Source of the DNA: Streptomyces sp. NBC_00236
GTDB taxonomy: Bacteria; Actinomycetota; Actinomycetes; Streptomycetales; Streptomycetaceae
Direction: 5' to 3'
Assembly (NCBI RefSeq): GCF_036195045.1
Contig: NZ_CP108100.1
Location: 3,348,001-3,412,000 of the forward strand
DNA length: 64,000 nucleotides
A program made the translations under genes and the position numbers. This document shows, one piece after another, positions 50,901 through 58,357 of this stretch. Below the pieces are notes generated by a model. The model did not search any database. It was not told the DNA's origin and was given only the letters and a program-made list of their open reading frames with translations. The stretch's first letter is position 1, and every line of letters starts with the position of its first letter.

Positions 50901-53860
50901 CCGTCGGCCGCCATGCGCGCGACGGTGCGGGCGTACTGGACGGGCTCGCGCAGGTTGCGGTACCAGTAGTCGGCTTCCAGCGGCTCGTCGGGGACGGGTC
51001 CGGCCAGGACCGTGGAGTACCAGGCGACGGGCGTGGCATGGGTGGTGATGCCTTCCAGATCGGCGAGGAGGGACGCGCGCACGGGCTCGACCCGCGCGCT
51101 GTGCGAGGCGTAGTCGACGGCCAGCCGGCGGACGAACACCCGCTCCCGTTCCAGCCCGGCGAGGAGGGCCTCCAGCGGCTCCGTGTCACCGGCCACCACC
51201 GTCGACGTACCGCTGTTGACCGCGGCCACGGACAGCCGCCCGGCCCACTCCGCCAGGCGCGCCTCGACGTCTGCCTGCGGCAGGGTCACCACGGCCATCC
51301 CGCCCGTCCCCGCGAGCGAGGTCAGCGCCCGGGCGCGCAGCGCCACCACGGCCGCGGCGTCGTTCAGGCCGATCGCTCCGGCGACGCAGGCCGCGGCCGC
51401 CTCGCCCTGACTGTGGCCGATGACGGCGTCCGGCCGTACCCCCCGGGCCCGCCACACCGCCGCGAGCGACACCATGACGGCGAACAGCGTCGGCTGGACG
51501 ACATCGACCCGGTCCACGGACGGCGCCCCGGCGTCACCGCGCAGCACCGCGAGGACGGACCACCCGGCGTGCGGGCGCAGCGCGGCGTCGCAGCGGTCGA
51601 TCTCGTCGGCGAACAGCGGGGACCGGTCGAGCAGATCGCGTGCCATCCCGGTCCACTGGCTGCCCTGCCCGGGGAAGACGAAGGCCACCTTGCCCCGGGT
51701 GAGCGGCTGCCGGGGCGCGCTGACCAGTTCCGGCGCGGGCTCTCCGGCGGCCAGGGCACGCAGCCCGCTCAGCAGCTCCTCCCGCCGTCGGGCGACGACG
51801 ACCGCGCGCTGCTCGAAGTGCGTGCGGTGGTGCGCGAGGGTCCGGGCGAGGGCAGGCAACGGCAGTCGGGGATCGGCCGTCAGCGCGTCGAGGAGCCGCT
51901 CGGCCTGTCCGCGCAGCGCGGGCATGGTGCGGGCCGACAGCGGGAACAGCGCGACGGACGGCTCAAGGGCCTGCGAGTCGTCACCGTCCAGGGCGGCCGG
52001 GGTGCCCGGGTCCTCACCGAACGGGGCCGGGGTGCCCGGGGCCTCGCCGGACAGGGCCGGGGTACCCGGGGCCTCACCGGACAGGGCCGGGGCGTCCGGC
52101 GCTTCTTCGAGGATCACGTGGGCGTTGGTGCCGCTGATCCCGAAGGCGCTGACCCCCGCGCGGCGGGTCCGGGCACCGCGCGGCCAGGGCCGTGGACGGC
52201 TGCACAGTTCGAGGCCACCGGCCGCCCAGTCGATCTGCTCGGTCGGGGTTTCGGCGTGCAGCGAGGCCGGCAGCCGTTCGTGCTGCAGCGACAGCACCGC
52301 CTTGATGACCCCGCCGATGCCGGCGGCGGCCTGCGCATGGCCGATCTGGGACTTCAGCGACCCCACGGCGAGCGGCCGGTCCGCGGGGCGGCCGGGCCCG
52401 AAGACCCGGGCCAGCGCCCGGCCCTCGATGGGGTCGCCCAGCGCGGTGCCCGTGCCGTGCGCCTCGACGTAGTCCAGGTCACCGGGGAGCAGACCGGCGG
52501 CGTCGAGCGCGGCCCGGACCACTCGCTCCTGCGCCGGCCCGCTGGGGGCGCTCAGCCCCTGGCTGCGGCCGTCCTGGTTGACGGCGGAGCCCCTGATGAC
52601 CGCGAGCACCCGGTCGCCGTCGCGTCGCGCGTCACCGAGCCGCTTCAGCAGCACCAGGCCGCAGCCCTCGCCCCACACGACGCCGTCGGCGTCCTGGGCG
52701 AACGGCCGGCACTGCCCGGACGCCGACAGCCCGCCGAGCCGGCTGAACTCGACATGGCCACGCGGGCTGACCATCAGCGTCGCACCGCCGGCCAGGGCCA
52801 GGTCGCACGAGCCGTCGAGCAGCGCCCGCGCTGCCAGATGCAGGGCCACGAGCGAGGAGGAACAGGCGGTGTCGACCGTGAGGGCCGGCCCCCGCAGGCC
52901 GAGTTGGTACGCGATCCGGCCGGAGGCCACGGCGGACGACGTACCGGTGCCGACGTACCCGTCCAGTTGTTCCATCCGGGCCGCGCCCAGATATCCGCTC
53001 CCGTACAGGCCGACGTAGACGCCGGTGGAGCTGCCGCTCAGGGACGCGGGCAGTATCCCGGCCCGTTCGAGCGTCTCCCAGGCGGTCTGCAGCAGCAGCC
53101 GCTGCTGCGGGTCCATCGCGGCCGCCTCCTGCGACGGGATGCCGAAGAACTCCGCGTCGAAGCGGTCGATGTCGGTGAGGAAGCCACCCCGCAGCGAGTA
53201 CGCCTTGCCCACGGCCTCCGGGTCGGGGTCGTGGAGCGCCTCGGTGTCCCATCGGCCGGCGGGGGCATCCGAGAGGGCGTCCGCACCGGAGTCCAGCAGC
53301 CGCCACAGCGCCTGCGGATCCTCGGCGCCGGGAAAGCGGCAGGCCATCGAGACGACCGCCACCGCGTCGGCCTCCGAGGACGCCCGCCCGGCAGACTCGC
53401 GCGCGGCGGCCGGCCCGGCTGCGGAGGTCTCCCGTGCGGGCACCGGCCCGGCTGCGGACGGCAGGCCGGGGCCGGTCTGCGACACCGCCCGGGCGATCGA
53501 CGTGATGGTGGGGTGGTCGTAGACGAGTGTCGGGTCCAGCTTTCGGCCGAGAGCCCGGGAGAGGCGCACGCCCAGTGTCATCAACGCGCGTGAGCCGAGG
53601 CCGAAGTCGGCCACCGGCCGGTCCAGCCCGATCTGGGCCGGCTCGATGCCGGCCGTGCGGGAGACGGCCTCCGCCAGCCATGCCTCGACGTCCTCGGGCG
53701 TGGGGTCGGTGAGAGGGCGTACGTCCGTGTCGGCCGAGGTATCGGCCGAGGTATCGGCCGAAGCGCTGGCCGAAGCGTCGGACACGCTGCCGGCCGAGGT
53801 GCCGGGCGGTGTCCCCGGCGGTGCTCCGGCCGGGGATTCGACAGACTCGTTCGCAGGCAT
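44948..53860 (-). CDS. Polyketide synthase ACP-KS-AT-DH-KR-ACP-condensation-FkbH
   Basis: A 2970-residue megasynthase. ACP1 about 53-128 (Ser90 in GLGSRAL); KS 165-585 (Cys333 in DTACSSS, His468, His508); AT 726-1010 (GHSQG Ser817; YASH at 917, the methylmalonyl type); DH 1085-1360 (His1120 in DHRVAGTVRLP, Asp1287); KR 1596-1775 (GGLGGLG, Ser1728, Tyr1741, Asn1745) after a structural KR half; no ER; ACP2 1868-1943 (Ser1901); condensation domain 1965-2380 (HHAVSD at 2098); FkbH-like HAD/GNAT region 2435-2970 (DGDET at 2638, SNNDED). FkbH enzymes load glyceryl from 1,3-bisphosphoglycerate onto a carrier. All key residues look intact. An adjacent FAAL could load ACP1. Confidence 0.93.
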   Translation of the reverse strand: MPANESVESPAGAPPGTPPGTSAGSVSDASASASADTSADTSADTDVRPLTDPTPEDVEAWLAEAVSRTAGIEPAQIGLDRPVADFGLGSRALMTLGVRLSRALGRKLDPTLVYDHPTITSIARAVSQTGPGLPSAAGPVPARETSAAGPAAARESAGRASSEADAVAVVSMACRFPGAEDPQALWRLLDSGADALSDAPAGRWDTEALHDPDPEAVGKAYSLRGGFLTDIDRFDAEFFGIPSQEAAAMDPQQRLLLQTAWETLERAGILPASLSGSSTGVYVGLYGSGYLGAARMEQLDGYVGTGTSSAVASGRIAYQLGLRGPALTVDTACSSSLVALHLAARALLDGSCDLALAGGATLMVSPRGHVEFSRLGGLSASGQCRPFAQDADGVVWGEGCGLVLLKRLGDARRDGDRVLAVIRGSAVNQDGRSQGLSAPSGPAQERVVRAALDAAGLLPGDLDYVEAHGTGTALGDPIEGRALARVFGPGRPADRPLAVGSLKSQIGHAQAAAGIGGVIKAVLSLQHERLPASLHAETPTEQIDWAAGGLELCSRPRPWPRGARTRRAGVSAFGISGTNAHVILEEAPDAPALSGEAPGTPALSGEAPGTPAPFGEDPGTPAALDGDDSQALEPSVALFPLSARTMPALRGQAERLLDALTADPRLPLPALARTLAHHRTHFEQRAVVVARRREELLSGLRALAAGEPAPELVSAPRQPLTRGKVAFVFPGQGSQWTGMARDLLDRSPLFADEIDRCDAALRPHAGWSVLAVLRGDAGAPSVDRVDVVQPTLFAVMVSLAAVWRARGVRPDAVIGHSQGEAAAACVAGAIGLNDAAAVVALRARALTSLAGTGGMAVVTLPQADVEARLAEWAGRLSVAAVNSGTSTVVAGDTEPLEALLAGLERERVFVRRLAVDYASHSARVEPVRASLLADLEGITTHATPVAWYSTVLAGPVPDEPLEADYWYRNLREPVQYARTVARMAADGYRHFVELSPHPALITATRAVVEETGRDLLAVGSLLRDEDGPACLDRAAAELHAAGGEINWRRLVPGGGAPLDLPTYAWDARRHWTEAAPSGPAGRSGTPLVDVHVESSDEPDRHLFDTLVDLRDPRFAYLTDHRVAGTVRLPAAAFLEMALEAVSSLQETDELHLADVVFEEPLPLPADLPVRLQLVLRPADAHGVRSFTIASRRTGDRRTPWVRHAVGRAVPLTAGDGADAAVPLSELREHCTDPADVPGAYTGLAALGIDYGPAFRLLEEGWSGRSRALGRLARTPGAGHLLHPTLLDAAFHTAALVGDAPSGRAFVPRRTGRLRFTGRRTAPVWAACRLRAVDGDTVTLDLHLLDRDGQPVLEIEEFELAALSPLDGALFEVCWQPRPAAQEQPVKGSWLILADDSGVADDLSRRLGTTPHVVARTGRTYAVDAPGRYTADPQDPRQLARLLDEAFAAGPPERVVHLSGLDAPSVDSAEAAAEAARLCCVSTLNLVRALVDRSHGRSPRLFIVTRGSRPATGSEDVTHPQQGLGWGFGATVAQEHPELDTTLIDLPAAGGEDALWTQLWHADDERLVALRDSGRFVPRLVHTSPDRSGPGAVRPDGTYLITGGLGGLGRVVAGRLVRQGVRRLALLSRGAPDAEAARWIAALREDGVTVRLVRADVADREGLRAALDALRTACGPVTGVIHAAGVLDDATLPGLTPERIGRVLAPKVLGTVLLTELVPEVESLVLFSSAAGLLGSAGQGPYSAANAFMDAWAHHLALAGRPALSLDWGTWAEAGLVAASTTRTAAAGGSGLVAFTSQQGGELFDRVLPTARRQLVPLSLDREAFVRDPDLARSRPLLHGLVARPTGAQTASGLFGQVMAAGTEEERIALLESHVRSRIGELTGHAPADVPAEGLKELGLDSLMIVRLRNTLSREAGVELSASAVFSAADSHGLAKELYAALAGRTTSPEPAGRTPAGMGQAVPEAELKPVTRDVVRLLRAGRHGTPSAAHSIGLAFRLTGPTTRRQLTDILARLAGRHAALRTAIVNGPGSERRLRVERAPDRPLLRWSEQAPGEEGEAGERLHELLAPPFDLTAAPLWRFELIDRAGAEQTLLIGAHHAVSDLQSLLLVAAEIDAELSGTPLGDEVSNRDVDLLLAAQPAPPDASRSGARPDGAAAAWRDAFDGSRRLDLTLTRARPDARSFRAGSLTLAIPEGLMDRVGSGARRLGITPAAFCLGALTVLLARKQQQDRFVLAVPVDTRIHVDAAGAVGFFGVPVPFPAEALPGERIDEVLRRTDGRLERVLAKGAMFSDTLPVLAAQGLHRENAPMVEVYFNYVRSTAELGRLEVLPAGTGHSDLDLMIIMMPDAGRLRFDHNLDIIDGAACAGLAADFLRLLDEAADDPAAPARAALPAPAASAPHAHAAAPTEAGDETGDETGNRAGEATGNGAGSLPEGPPPVRPGSLAVAATFALGDLPLLCEAALADCVSDAPQATAPRVAEAPYHHVLAALKDPSGVFTEASTEIGAVLLRAADLERFGPVNDALLDELRTEYAAALRALSERTRLPLIVGFLPSARPDDRHERWQREVAALLSDLPGIAVLHPDDWTRHHAVEDRFDDRTDELAHLPFSPEFQAAVALTVADVATAVRRPPPKVIAVDGDETLWGGVAGEGGPESVDLGGARALLARRLLRWRAAGVLLVLVSNNDEDTVRAVLERPDSVLRAEHFSVLDAGWGRKADRLAAAARSLNLGLDSFLYLDDNPAEIAAVRSALPEVLSVSCPAAGELEAFLAELWPLVPAAATAEDALRAGFYEQERARDAAREQAGFEEFLDQLELDLDIRPLEEPDGLRAAQLIRRTNQFTLRARSADGGDLGRWREQGEVWTVAARDRFGDYGQIGLLALRPDGDRLEVLAWLLSCRVLGRGVEERVLQWLAGRAEGLGCTTVGMAADRTPRNVPARRLVAALGGGDPDGHPEARTTPERLRTFRSWRQ
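51986..52096 (-). repeat. In-frame 30-bp repeat in the KS-AT linker
   Basis: Residues about 589-625 repeat a ten-residue unit (GEAPGTPALS, GEAPGTPAPF, GEDPGTPAAL), from 30-bp DNA repeats. It lengthens the linker by roughly 40 residues of Pro/Gly-rich sequence. Confidence 0.75.
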
Positions 53861-53947
53861 CTGGGCACCCGTCTTCGCAGGCTCGGTCTCGGGACTTCTT
53901 CAGTGCGTGCCGGCGCCGCGGGCCGGACAGGAGCTCACGGACACCGG

Positions 53948-55708
53948 TCAGGACACCGGGCCGGCCGGGCCCGCGGCCGGCAGCGGCTCACCGACGGTGT
54001 CCAGGGTTCCGTCGAGGTAGGCCGTCCTGCAGACCTTGCGCTGGATCTTGCCGCTGGACGTCTTGGGGATGGTGCCGGGACGGATCAGGACGGCCTGCCG
54101 GAGCGAGAGGCCGTGGGCCGCACCGATGGCACCCCGTACCGCCGCCTCGATCTCGGCGTACCGGGACGCTGTCGTCGCCGTCGTCTCCGCCACGACGACG
54201 GGGCGTTCGCCGCCCGTCCCGTCCTCGACGGAGAACGCCGCGATGCAGCCCGGCCGGATCGCGGGATGGGCCGTCTCCACCGACAGCTCCAGGTCCTGCG
54301 GGTAGTGATTGCGCCCGTCGATCACCAGGAGGTCCTTGAGCCGCCCGGTGACGTACAGCTCCCCGTCCCGCACGAAGCCCAGGTCACCGGTGCGCAGGAA
54401 GCCGCCCCTGCCGTCCTTCAGGGAGGCTCCGAACACCTCGCGGGTCGCCCGGGCGTTGCGCCAGTAGCCGCCGGTGACGCTCTCCCCGGCGACCCAGATC
54501 TCTCCGATCTCGCCCTCGGGGCACTCCCGTTGCCGCTCGCCGTCGGCGATCACCACCGTCAGGCCCGCGCCCGGCGGGCCGCAGCTCACCAGGTCCCCGC
54601 CCGTCGCACCGCCCGACGGCGCCTCGGACCCGGGCCGCCCGGCCGTCCTCGGCTCCCGCCCCACCGGCCCGCCGCTCACCATCAGGGTCGCCTCGGCGAG
54701 CCCGTAGCCGGGGTGCAGCGCCTCACGGCGGAACCCGGCCGCGGCGAAGGTGCCGACGAACCGGCGCAGCGTCGTGGCCCGCACCGGCTCGGCCGCGTTG
54801 AGCGCCACCCGCCAGCGGCTCAGATCGAGGCGGTCGAGAAGCTCGGGGGTGGCATCGCGCAGGCACAGTTCGTACGCGAAGTTGGGGCCGCCGCTGGTGT
54901 GTGCCCGGTACCGCGATATCGCGGTCAGCCAGCGCTCGGGCTGCTGGAGGAAGTGCAGCGGGGAGAAGAGCGTCGAAGTCCCGCCCATGTAGAGGTTGTT
55001 CAGCACGGGAGCGATGAGCCCGAGGTCGTGGTAGACGGGAAGCCAGCTGACATAGAGCTCGCCTCCCCACTCCTCGACCGTCTCGGGCGTGTGCCCCATG
55101 CCCCGGGACAGGACGCGCTGGTTGTCCATCAGGTTCCGGTGGGTCACCATCACCCCGCGCGGCGCGGAGGTGGAGCCCGACGTGTACTGCAGGAAGGCCA
55201 CCGAGTCCGGTGCGATGTCGCACTCCCGCCAGGACGCCTCGGCCTCGTCCGGGATGTCCTCCGTCGCGATGCGGAACGCGGTGTCGAGCTCCGGCAGTTG
55301 CTCGGCCATGGCGCCGAGCGCCGAGAGGATCTGTCCGGTGCCCAGGATCACCTTGGCGTCCGCGTCGGCGATCAGCCGCCGAATCCGCCCGAGGGCACGC
55401 CGGCTCTGCGACCGGCCCTGCGGTGGCAGCCCGGGCACCGCGACGACCCCGGCCGACAGACAGCCCAGGTAGGCGGCGATGAACTCGAGGCCCGGCGGGT
55501 AGAGCAGGACGGCCCGGGTGCCGGCGAGGCCACGCTCCTGAAGCCGGCCGCCGATGGCCCGGGAACGCCGGGCCAGCCGGCCGTAGGTCCATTCCTCGGT
55601 CCTGCCGTCGCAGTCCCCGTCGGCCAGAAAGCGAAAGGCGACCCTCTCGGGCTGCGCAGCCGCCTGCGCCAGCAGCACGTCGACCATGGAACGGACCGGC
55701 CCGGCCAT
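53948..55708 (-). CDS. Fatty acyl-AMP ligase (FAAL), PKS loading
   Basis: A 586-residue ANL enzyme. LQYTSGSTSAPRGVMVTH (P-loop), SWLPVYHDLGLIAPVL, GGPNFAYELC, GYGLAEATLMVSGG and TIPKTSSGKIQRK (catalytic Lys) are the FAAL pattern; YHDLGLI and the insertion type separate FAAL from CoA ligases. FAALs activate fatty acids as AMP esters and pass them to a carrier, probably ACP1 of the downstream PKS, 87 bases away. A start 20 codons upstream would put operator site D1 inside the gene, so the ATG with GAAGGA upstream is used. Confidence 0.92.
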   Translation of the reverse strand: MAGPVRSMVDVLLAQAAAQPERVAFRFLADGDCDGRTEEWTYGRLARRSRAIGGRLQERGLAGTRAVLLYPPGLEFIAAYLGCLSAGVVAVPGLPPQGRSQSRRALGRIRRLIADADAKVILGTGQILSALGAMAEQLPELDTAFRIATEDIPDEAEASWRECDIAPDSVAFLQYTSGSTSAPRGVMVTHRNLMDNQRVLSRGMGHTPETVEEWGGELYVSWLPVYHDLGLIAPVLNNLYMGGTSTLFSPLHFLQQPERWLTAISRYRAHTSGGPNFAYELCLRDATPELLDRLDLSRWRVALNAAEPVRATTLRRFVGTFAAAGFRREALHPGYGLAEATLMVSGGPVGREPRTAGRPGSEAPSGGATGGDLVSCGPPGAGLTVVIADGERQRECPEGEIGEIWVAGESVTGGYWRNARATREVFGASLKDGRGGFLRTGDLGFVRDGELYVTGRLKDLLVIDGRNHYPQDLELSVETAHPAIRPGCIAAFSVEDGTGGERPVVVAETTATTASRYAEIEAAVRGAIGAAHGLSLRQAVLIRPGTIPKTSSGKIQRKVCRTAYLDGTLDTVGEPLPAAGPAGPVS

Positions 55709-55750
55709 CCTTTGTCCTTCCCCCAGCACGGCACGGACAGTGAACTGATC

Positions 55751-55766
55751 GCACGATCGTTCGTCC
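55751..55766. promoter_or_regulatory. Cluster TetR operator, site D1
   Basis: GCACGATCGTTCGTCC, 43 bases before the FAAL ATG; matches sites A-C over the GCACGATCGTTCGT core. Confidence 0.65.
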
Positions 55767-55789
55767 ATCTACACCCTTACATACTGACC

Positions 55790-55801
55790 GCACGATCGTC
55801 T
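55790..55801. promoter_or_regulatory. Cluster TetR operator, site D2
   Basis: GCACGATCGTCT, 70 bases before the TetR ATG in the same divergent spacer; a shorter match to the operator family. Confidence 0.5.
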
Positions 55802-55870
55802 ACTTAATCGGTACAATGGACTCTCGGCGGCGGCACCAAGAGGGTCTGGCCCAGGGGATTGGCAGAGGGC

Positions 55871-56512
55871 ATGGCAGAGACACACACCGACGGGCGGATC
55901 GCGCGCGGTAACCAGACACGTCAGCTGGTCCTCAAGCGTGCCGTGGAGATCGCCTCCGTCGAAGGCCTGGAGGGCCTCTCGCTGGGACGGCTCTCCACCG
56001 AACTGAAGCTCAGCAAGAGCGGGGTGTTCGCCCTGTTCGGCTCCAAGGAGGACCTGCAGCTCGCCACGGTCCGGGCGGCCATCAAGGTCTACCTGGAGCA
56101 CGTCGTCCAGCCCGCCCGCGACCTGCCCCCGGGGCTCGACCGCCTGTGGCAGGTGTGCACCGGCTGGCTCGACTACTCACGGCGGCGGGTGTTCCCCGGT
56201 GGCTGCTTCTTCTACTCGGTCACGGCCGAGTACGACGCCCGCGAGGGCAAGGTCCACGACACGCTCGCCTCGGCCCGCGCCAACTGGTTCGCCTTCGTCG
56301 AACAGACCGTGCGCGAAGCACAGCAGTCGGGCGAGGTCGAGGAGGGGACCGACGCGGCCCAGCTCACGTTCGAGCTCGTCGCGCTGATGGAGATGGCGAA
56401 CGCCGAATCCGTCCTGCACAACGAGTTCACCTGCTACGACAAGGCGTCCAAGGGCATCCTGAACCGTCTGCGCGTCGCGGCCACCGACGCATCGGTGCTT
56501 CCCGCCTCCTGA
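55871..56512 (+). CDS. TetR-family regulator of the lipid cluster
   Basis: A 213-residue regulator. GRLSTELKLSKSGVFALFGSKEDLQLATV (about residues 41-69) is the helix-turn-helix; the rest matches the TetR_C type with GCFFYSVTAEYDAREG (residues near 112). Divergent from FAAL/PKS and convergent with fabI. Five related palindromes in the promoters around it support this protein as their reader, but the link is not proven. ATG used; a TTG four codons earlier is the alternative, with an ill-spaced ribosome site. Confidence 0.88.
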   Translation: MAETHTDGRIARGNQTRQLVLKRAVEIASVEGLEGLSLGRLSTELKLSKSGVFALFGSKEDLQLATVRAAIKVYLEHVVQPARDLPPGLDRLWQVCTGWLDYSRRRVFPGGCFFYSVTAEYDAREGKVHDTLASARANWFAFVEQTVREAQQSGEVEEGTDAAQLTFELVALMEMANAESVLHNEFTCYDKASKGILNRLRVAATDASVLPAS

Positions 56513-56514
56513 TG

Positions 56515-56539
56515 CCACGGCGGCCCTCCCCCGCCGTGG
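56515..56539. terminator. Hairpin between TetR and fabI
   Basis: CCACGGCGG (56515-56523) and CCGCCGTGG (56531-56539), perfect, seven-base loop, between convergent genes. Confidence 0.7.
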
Positions 56540-56575
56540 CGGCGGCGGGGCGAGGAGGGGCCGCCGCGGGCGGCC

Positions 56576-57355
56576 TCATGCCCCGATGGCGTGCACCCCG
56601 CCATCGACGTGCACGATCTCGCCCGTCGTCCGGGGAAACCAGTCCGAGAGCAGCGCGACGACCCCACGGGCGGCCGGCTCCGGGTCGGACAGGTCCCAGC
56701 CGATGGGCGAGCGCGTGTTCCACACCTCGCGGAACGTCTCGAACCCCGGGATGGACTTGGCCGCCATCGTCTTGATCGGCCCCGCCGCGACCAGGTTGCA
56801 ACGGATGCCGCGCGGCCCGAGATCCCGGGCGACATAGCGCGAGGTGGACTCCAGGGCCGCCTTGGCCACCCCCATCCAGTCGTACGCGGGCCAGGCCGTC
56901 TGCGCGTCGAAGTCCAGCCCCACGATCGACCCGCCCCGCTCCTCCATGAGCGGCAGACAGGCCACGGCCAACGCCTTCAGCGAGTACGCGGACACCTCGA
57001 CGGCCGTCGCGACGGAATCCCAGCCGGTCTCCAGGAAGTTGCCCCCGAGCGCGTCCTGCGGCGCGAAGGCGATGGAGTGCACCACACCGTCGAGGCGGGC
57101 ATCCTGACCGACGCTCTCCCTGATCCGGTCCGCGAGGCTGTCGAGATGCCCCTTGTCCTGGACGTCGAGCTCGACCAGCGGCGCCGGCCGGGGCAGCCGC
57201 TTGGCGATGCGTTCGACCAGGCTCAGCCGGCCGTACCCGGTGAGGACCACCTCGGCGCCCTGCTCCTGGGCGAGCCGGGCGGTGTGAAAGGCGATCGAGG
57301 ACTCCATCAGGACTCCGGTCACCAGAACGCGCTTGCCCGCGAGTATTCCGCTCAT
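56576..57355 (-). CDS. InhA/FabI-type enoyl-[acyl-carrier-protein] reductase
   Basis: A 259-residue SDR. TGVLMESSIAFHTARLAQEQG, VVHSIAFAPQ, GLDFDAQTAWPAYDWMGVAKAALES (catalytic Tyr and Lys in YDWMGVAK) and NLVAAGPIKTMAA match mycobacterial InhA almost segment by segment, more so than E. coli FabI. It reduces trans-2-enoyl thioesters with NADH. As the PKS has DH but no ER, this may act in trans, or it may be a dedicated or resistant copy of the housekeeping reductase. The ATG overlaps the upstream hydrolase stop. Confidence 0.9.
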   Translation of the reverse strand: MSGILAGKRVLVTGVLMESSIAFHTARLAQEQGAEVVLTGYGRLSLVERIAKRLPRPAPLVELDVQDKGHLDSLADRIRESVGQDARLDGVVHSIAFAPQDALGGNFLETGWDSVATAVEVSAYSLKALAVACLPLMEERGGSIVGLDFDAQTAWPAYDWMGVAKAALESTSRYVARDLGPRGIRCNLVAAGPIKTMAAKSIPGFETFREVWNTRSPIGWDLSDPEPAARGVVALLSDWFPRTTGEIVHVDGGVHAIGA

Positions 57356-58209
57356 CCCGCTGCCACCTCGGTCTTCCGTCCGGCCTCCGTGACATCGGAG
57401 GTCATGAAGTTCGCTATTTCGTCGACGACTTGGGGCGAGCCGAGAATGCGCCGGTGCCCGAACCTGCGGGTGGTGACCAGGCGGGCGCGGTCACCGAAGG
57501 CCTCGGCGACCCGTCTCCCCTGACCGGCGTCGACCATGCCGTCCTCCTCGTCATGGATGACGAGGAGCGGGATCTGCACGTTCGCCGCCTCGTGGAAGAC
57601 CGAGAAGCGGGTCCACATGTCCGCCTCGCCCGGGTACACATCCCGTTCGATACGCCCCCGGAGCTCCTCCTTGAGCCGCGGTTCGAGGCCCATCCCGGCA
57701 CTGAACGCGTCGACGAGGTACGTGAAGTCGGGGACCGTGCTGATCGCCACGATCCGGCCGGTCCGCACCCCGTACCGCAGGGAGAAGAAGGTCGCGGTGA
57801 CACCGAAGGAGTGCGCCACGACAGCCTCGAAATCCCCGTGCACACGGTGGAGTTCGGTGATGATGTCGCGGTACTCCAGCAGGGTCGTGGAGTCTCCGGT
57901 GGCCTCCCCGTGGCCCGGCGCGTCGAAGGACACCGGGCTGTAGCCCAGCTCCACCAGCCGGGCGACGGCCTTCGCGTAGCGCGATGCCCGCGACTCCCAG
58001 CCGTGGACGAGGAGCACCGGGCGCTCGCCGCCGCCCCAGCGGTAGACCACCGCCACCTTGCCGTTGACGGTCAGCTCGCTCGTCCGTGCGCTCTCGATGG
58101 CCGCACGCTCGTCGGGCCGGGTCCTGCTGCGCCCTTTCGGCCGCCGGAAGAGGTCGAAGACCTCCTCACCCCTGTCGCTCAGGGCCGCGCCTACGGCTGC
58201 GGGATCCAT
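57352..58209 (-). CDS. Alpha/beta hydrolase (paralogue of the 40.5-41.4 kb gene)
   Basis: A 285-residue hydrolase. VLLVHGWESRAS near residue 65, FDAPGHGEATGDSTTLLEYRDIIT near 95 and AHSFG (Ser134) repeat the pattern of its paralogue across the cluster; FGHRRIL near the end gives the His. First gene of a two-gene leftward operon with fabI. The start lies 40 bases from operator site B. Confidence 0.87.
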   Translation of the reverse strand: MDPAAVGAALSDRGEEVFDLFRRPKGRSRTRPDERAAIESARTSELTVNGKVAVVYRWGGGERPVLLVHGWESRASRYAKAVARLVELGYSPVSFDAPGHGEATGDSTTLLEYRDIITELHRVHGDFEAVVAHSFGVTATFFSLRYGVRTGRIVAISTVPDFTYLVDAFSAGMGLEPRLKEELRGRIERDVYPGEADMWTRFSVFHEAANVQIPLLVIHDEEDGMVDAGQGRRVAEAFGDRARLVTTRRFGHRRILGSPQVVDEIANFMTSDVTEAGRKTEVAAG

Positions 58210-58248
58210 TCCACGCCCTCCAGATCGGTCATCGTGCGGCGAGATGTT

Positions 58249-58262
58249 AGCACGATCGTTCG
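58249..58262. promoter_or_regulatory. Cluster TetR operator, site B
   Basis: AGCACGATCGTTCG, preceded by TT, 40 bases before the hydrolase ATG; left arm identical to site A apart from one base. Confidence 0.7.
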
Positions 58263-58302
58263 CTCACATTTAGCACCAATGCCTTCGCGGGACTAGAAAA
58301 CT

Positions 58303-58319
58303 GCACGGACGGTCGTGCT
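58303..58319. promoter_or_regulatory. Cluster TetR operator, site C
   Basis: GCACGGACGGTCGTGCT; read on the minus strand it is AGCACGACCGTCCGTGC, the same consensus. It is 38 bases before the start of the 57-residue gene that opens the rightward operon. Confidence 0.7.
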
Positions 58320-58357
58320 AACGTCTGCTCCGTCCACTCCCCCTCCTGGAGGCCGGT

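Noticed and set aside
48599..53593. Second long plus-strand frame opposite the PKS
   Set aside because: Same explanation; no motif, and all catalytic motifs fall on the minus strand.
55709..55768. Twenty-codon N-terminal extension of the first FAAL
   Set aside because: It would place operator D1 inside coding sequence; the downstream ATG has its own ribosome site. Not fully excluded, as AAGGG lies before the upstream ATG too.
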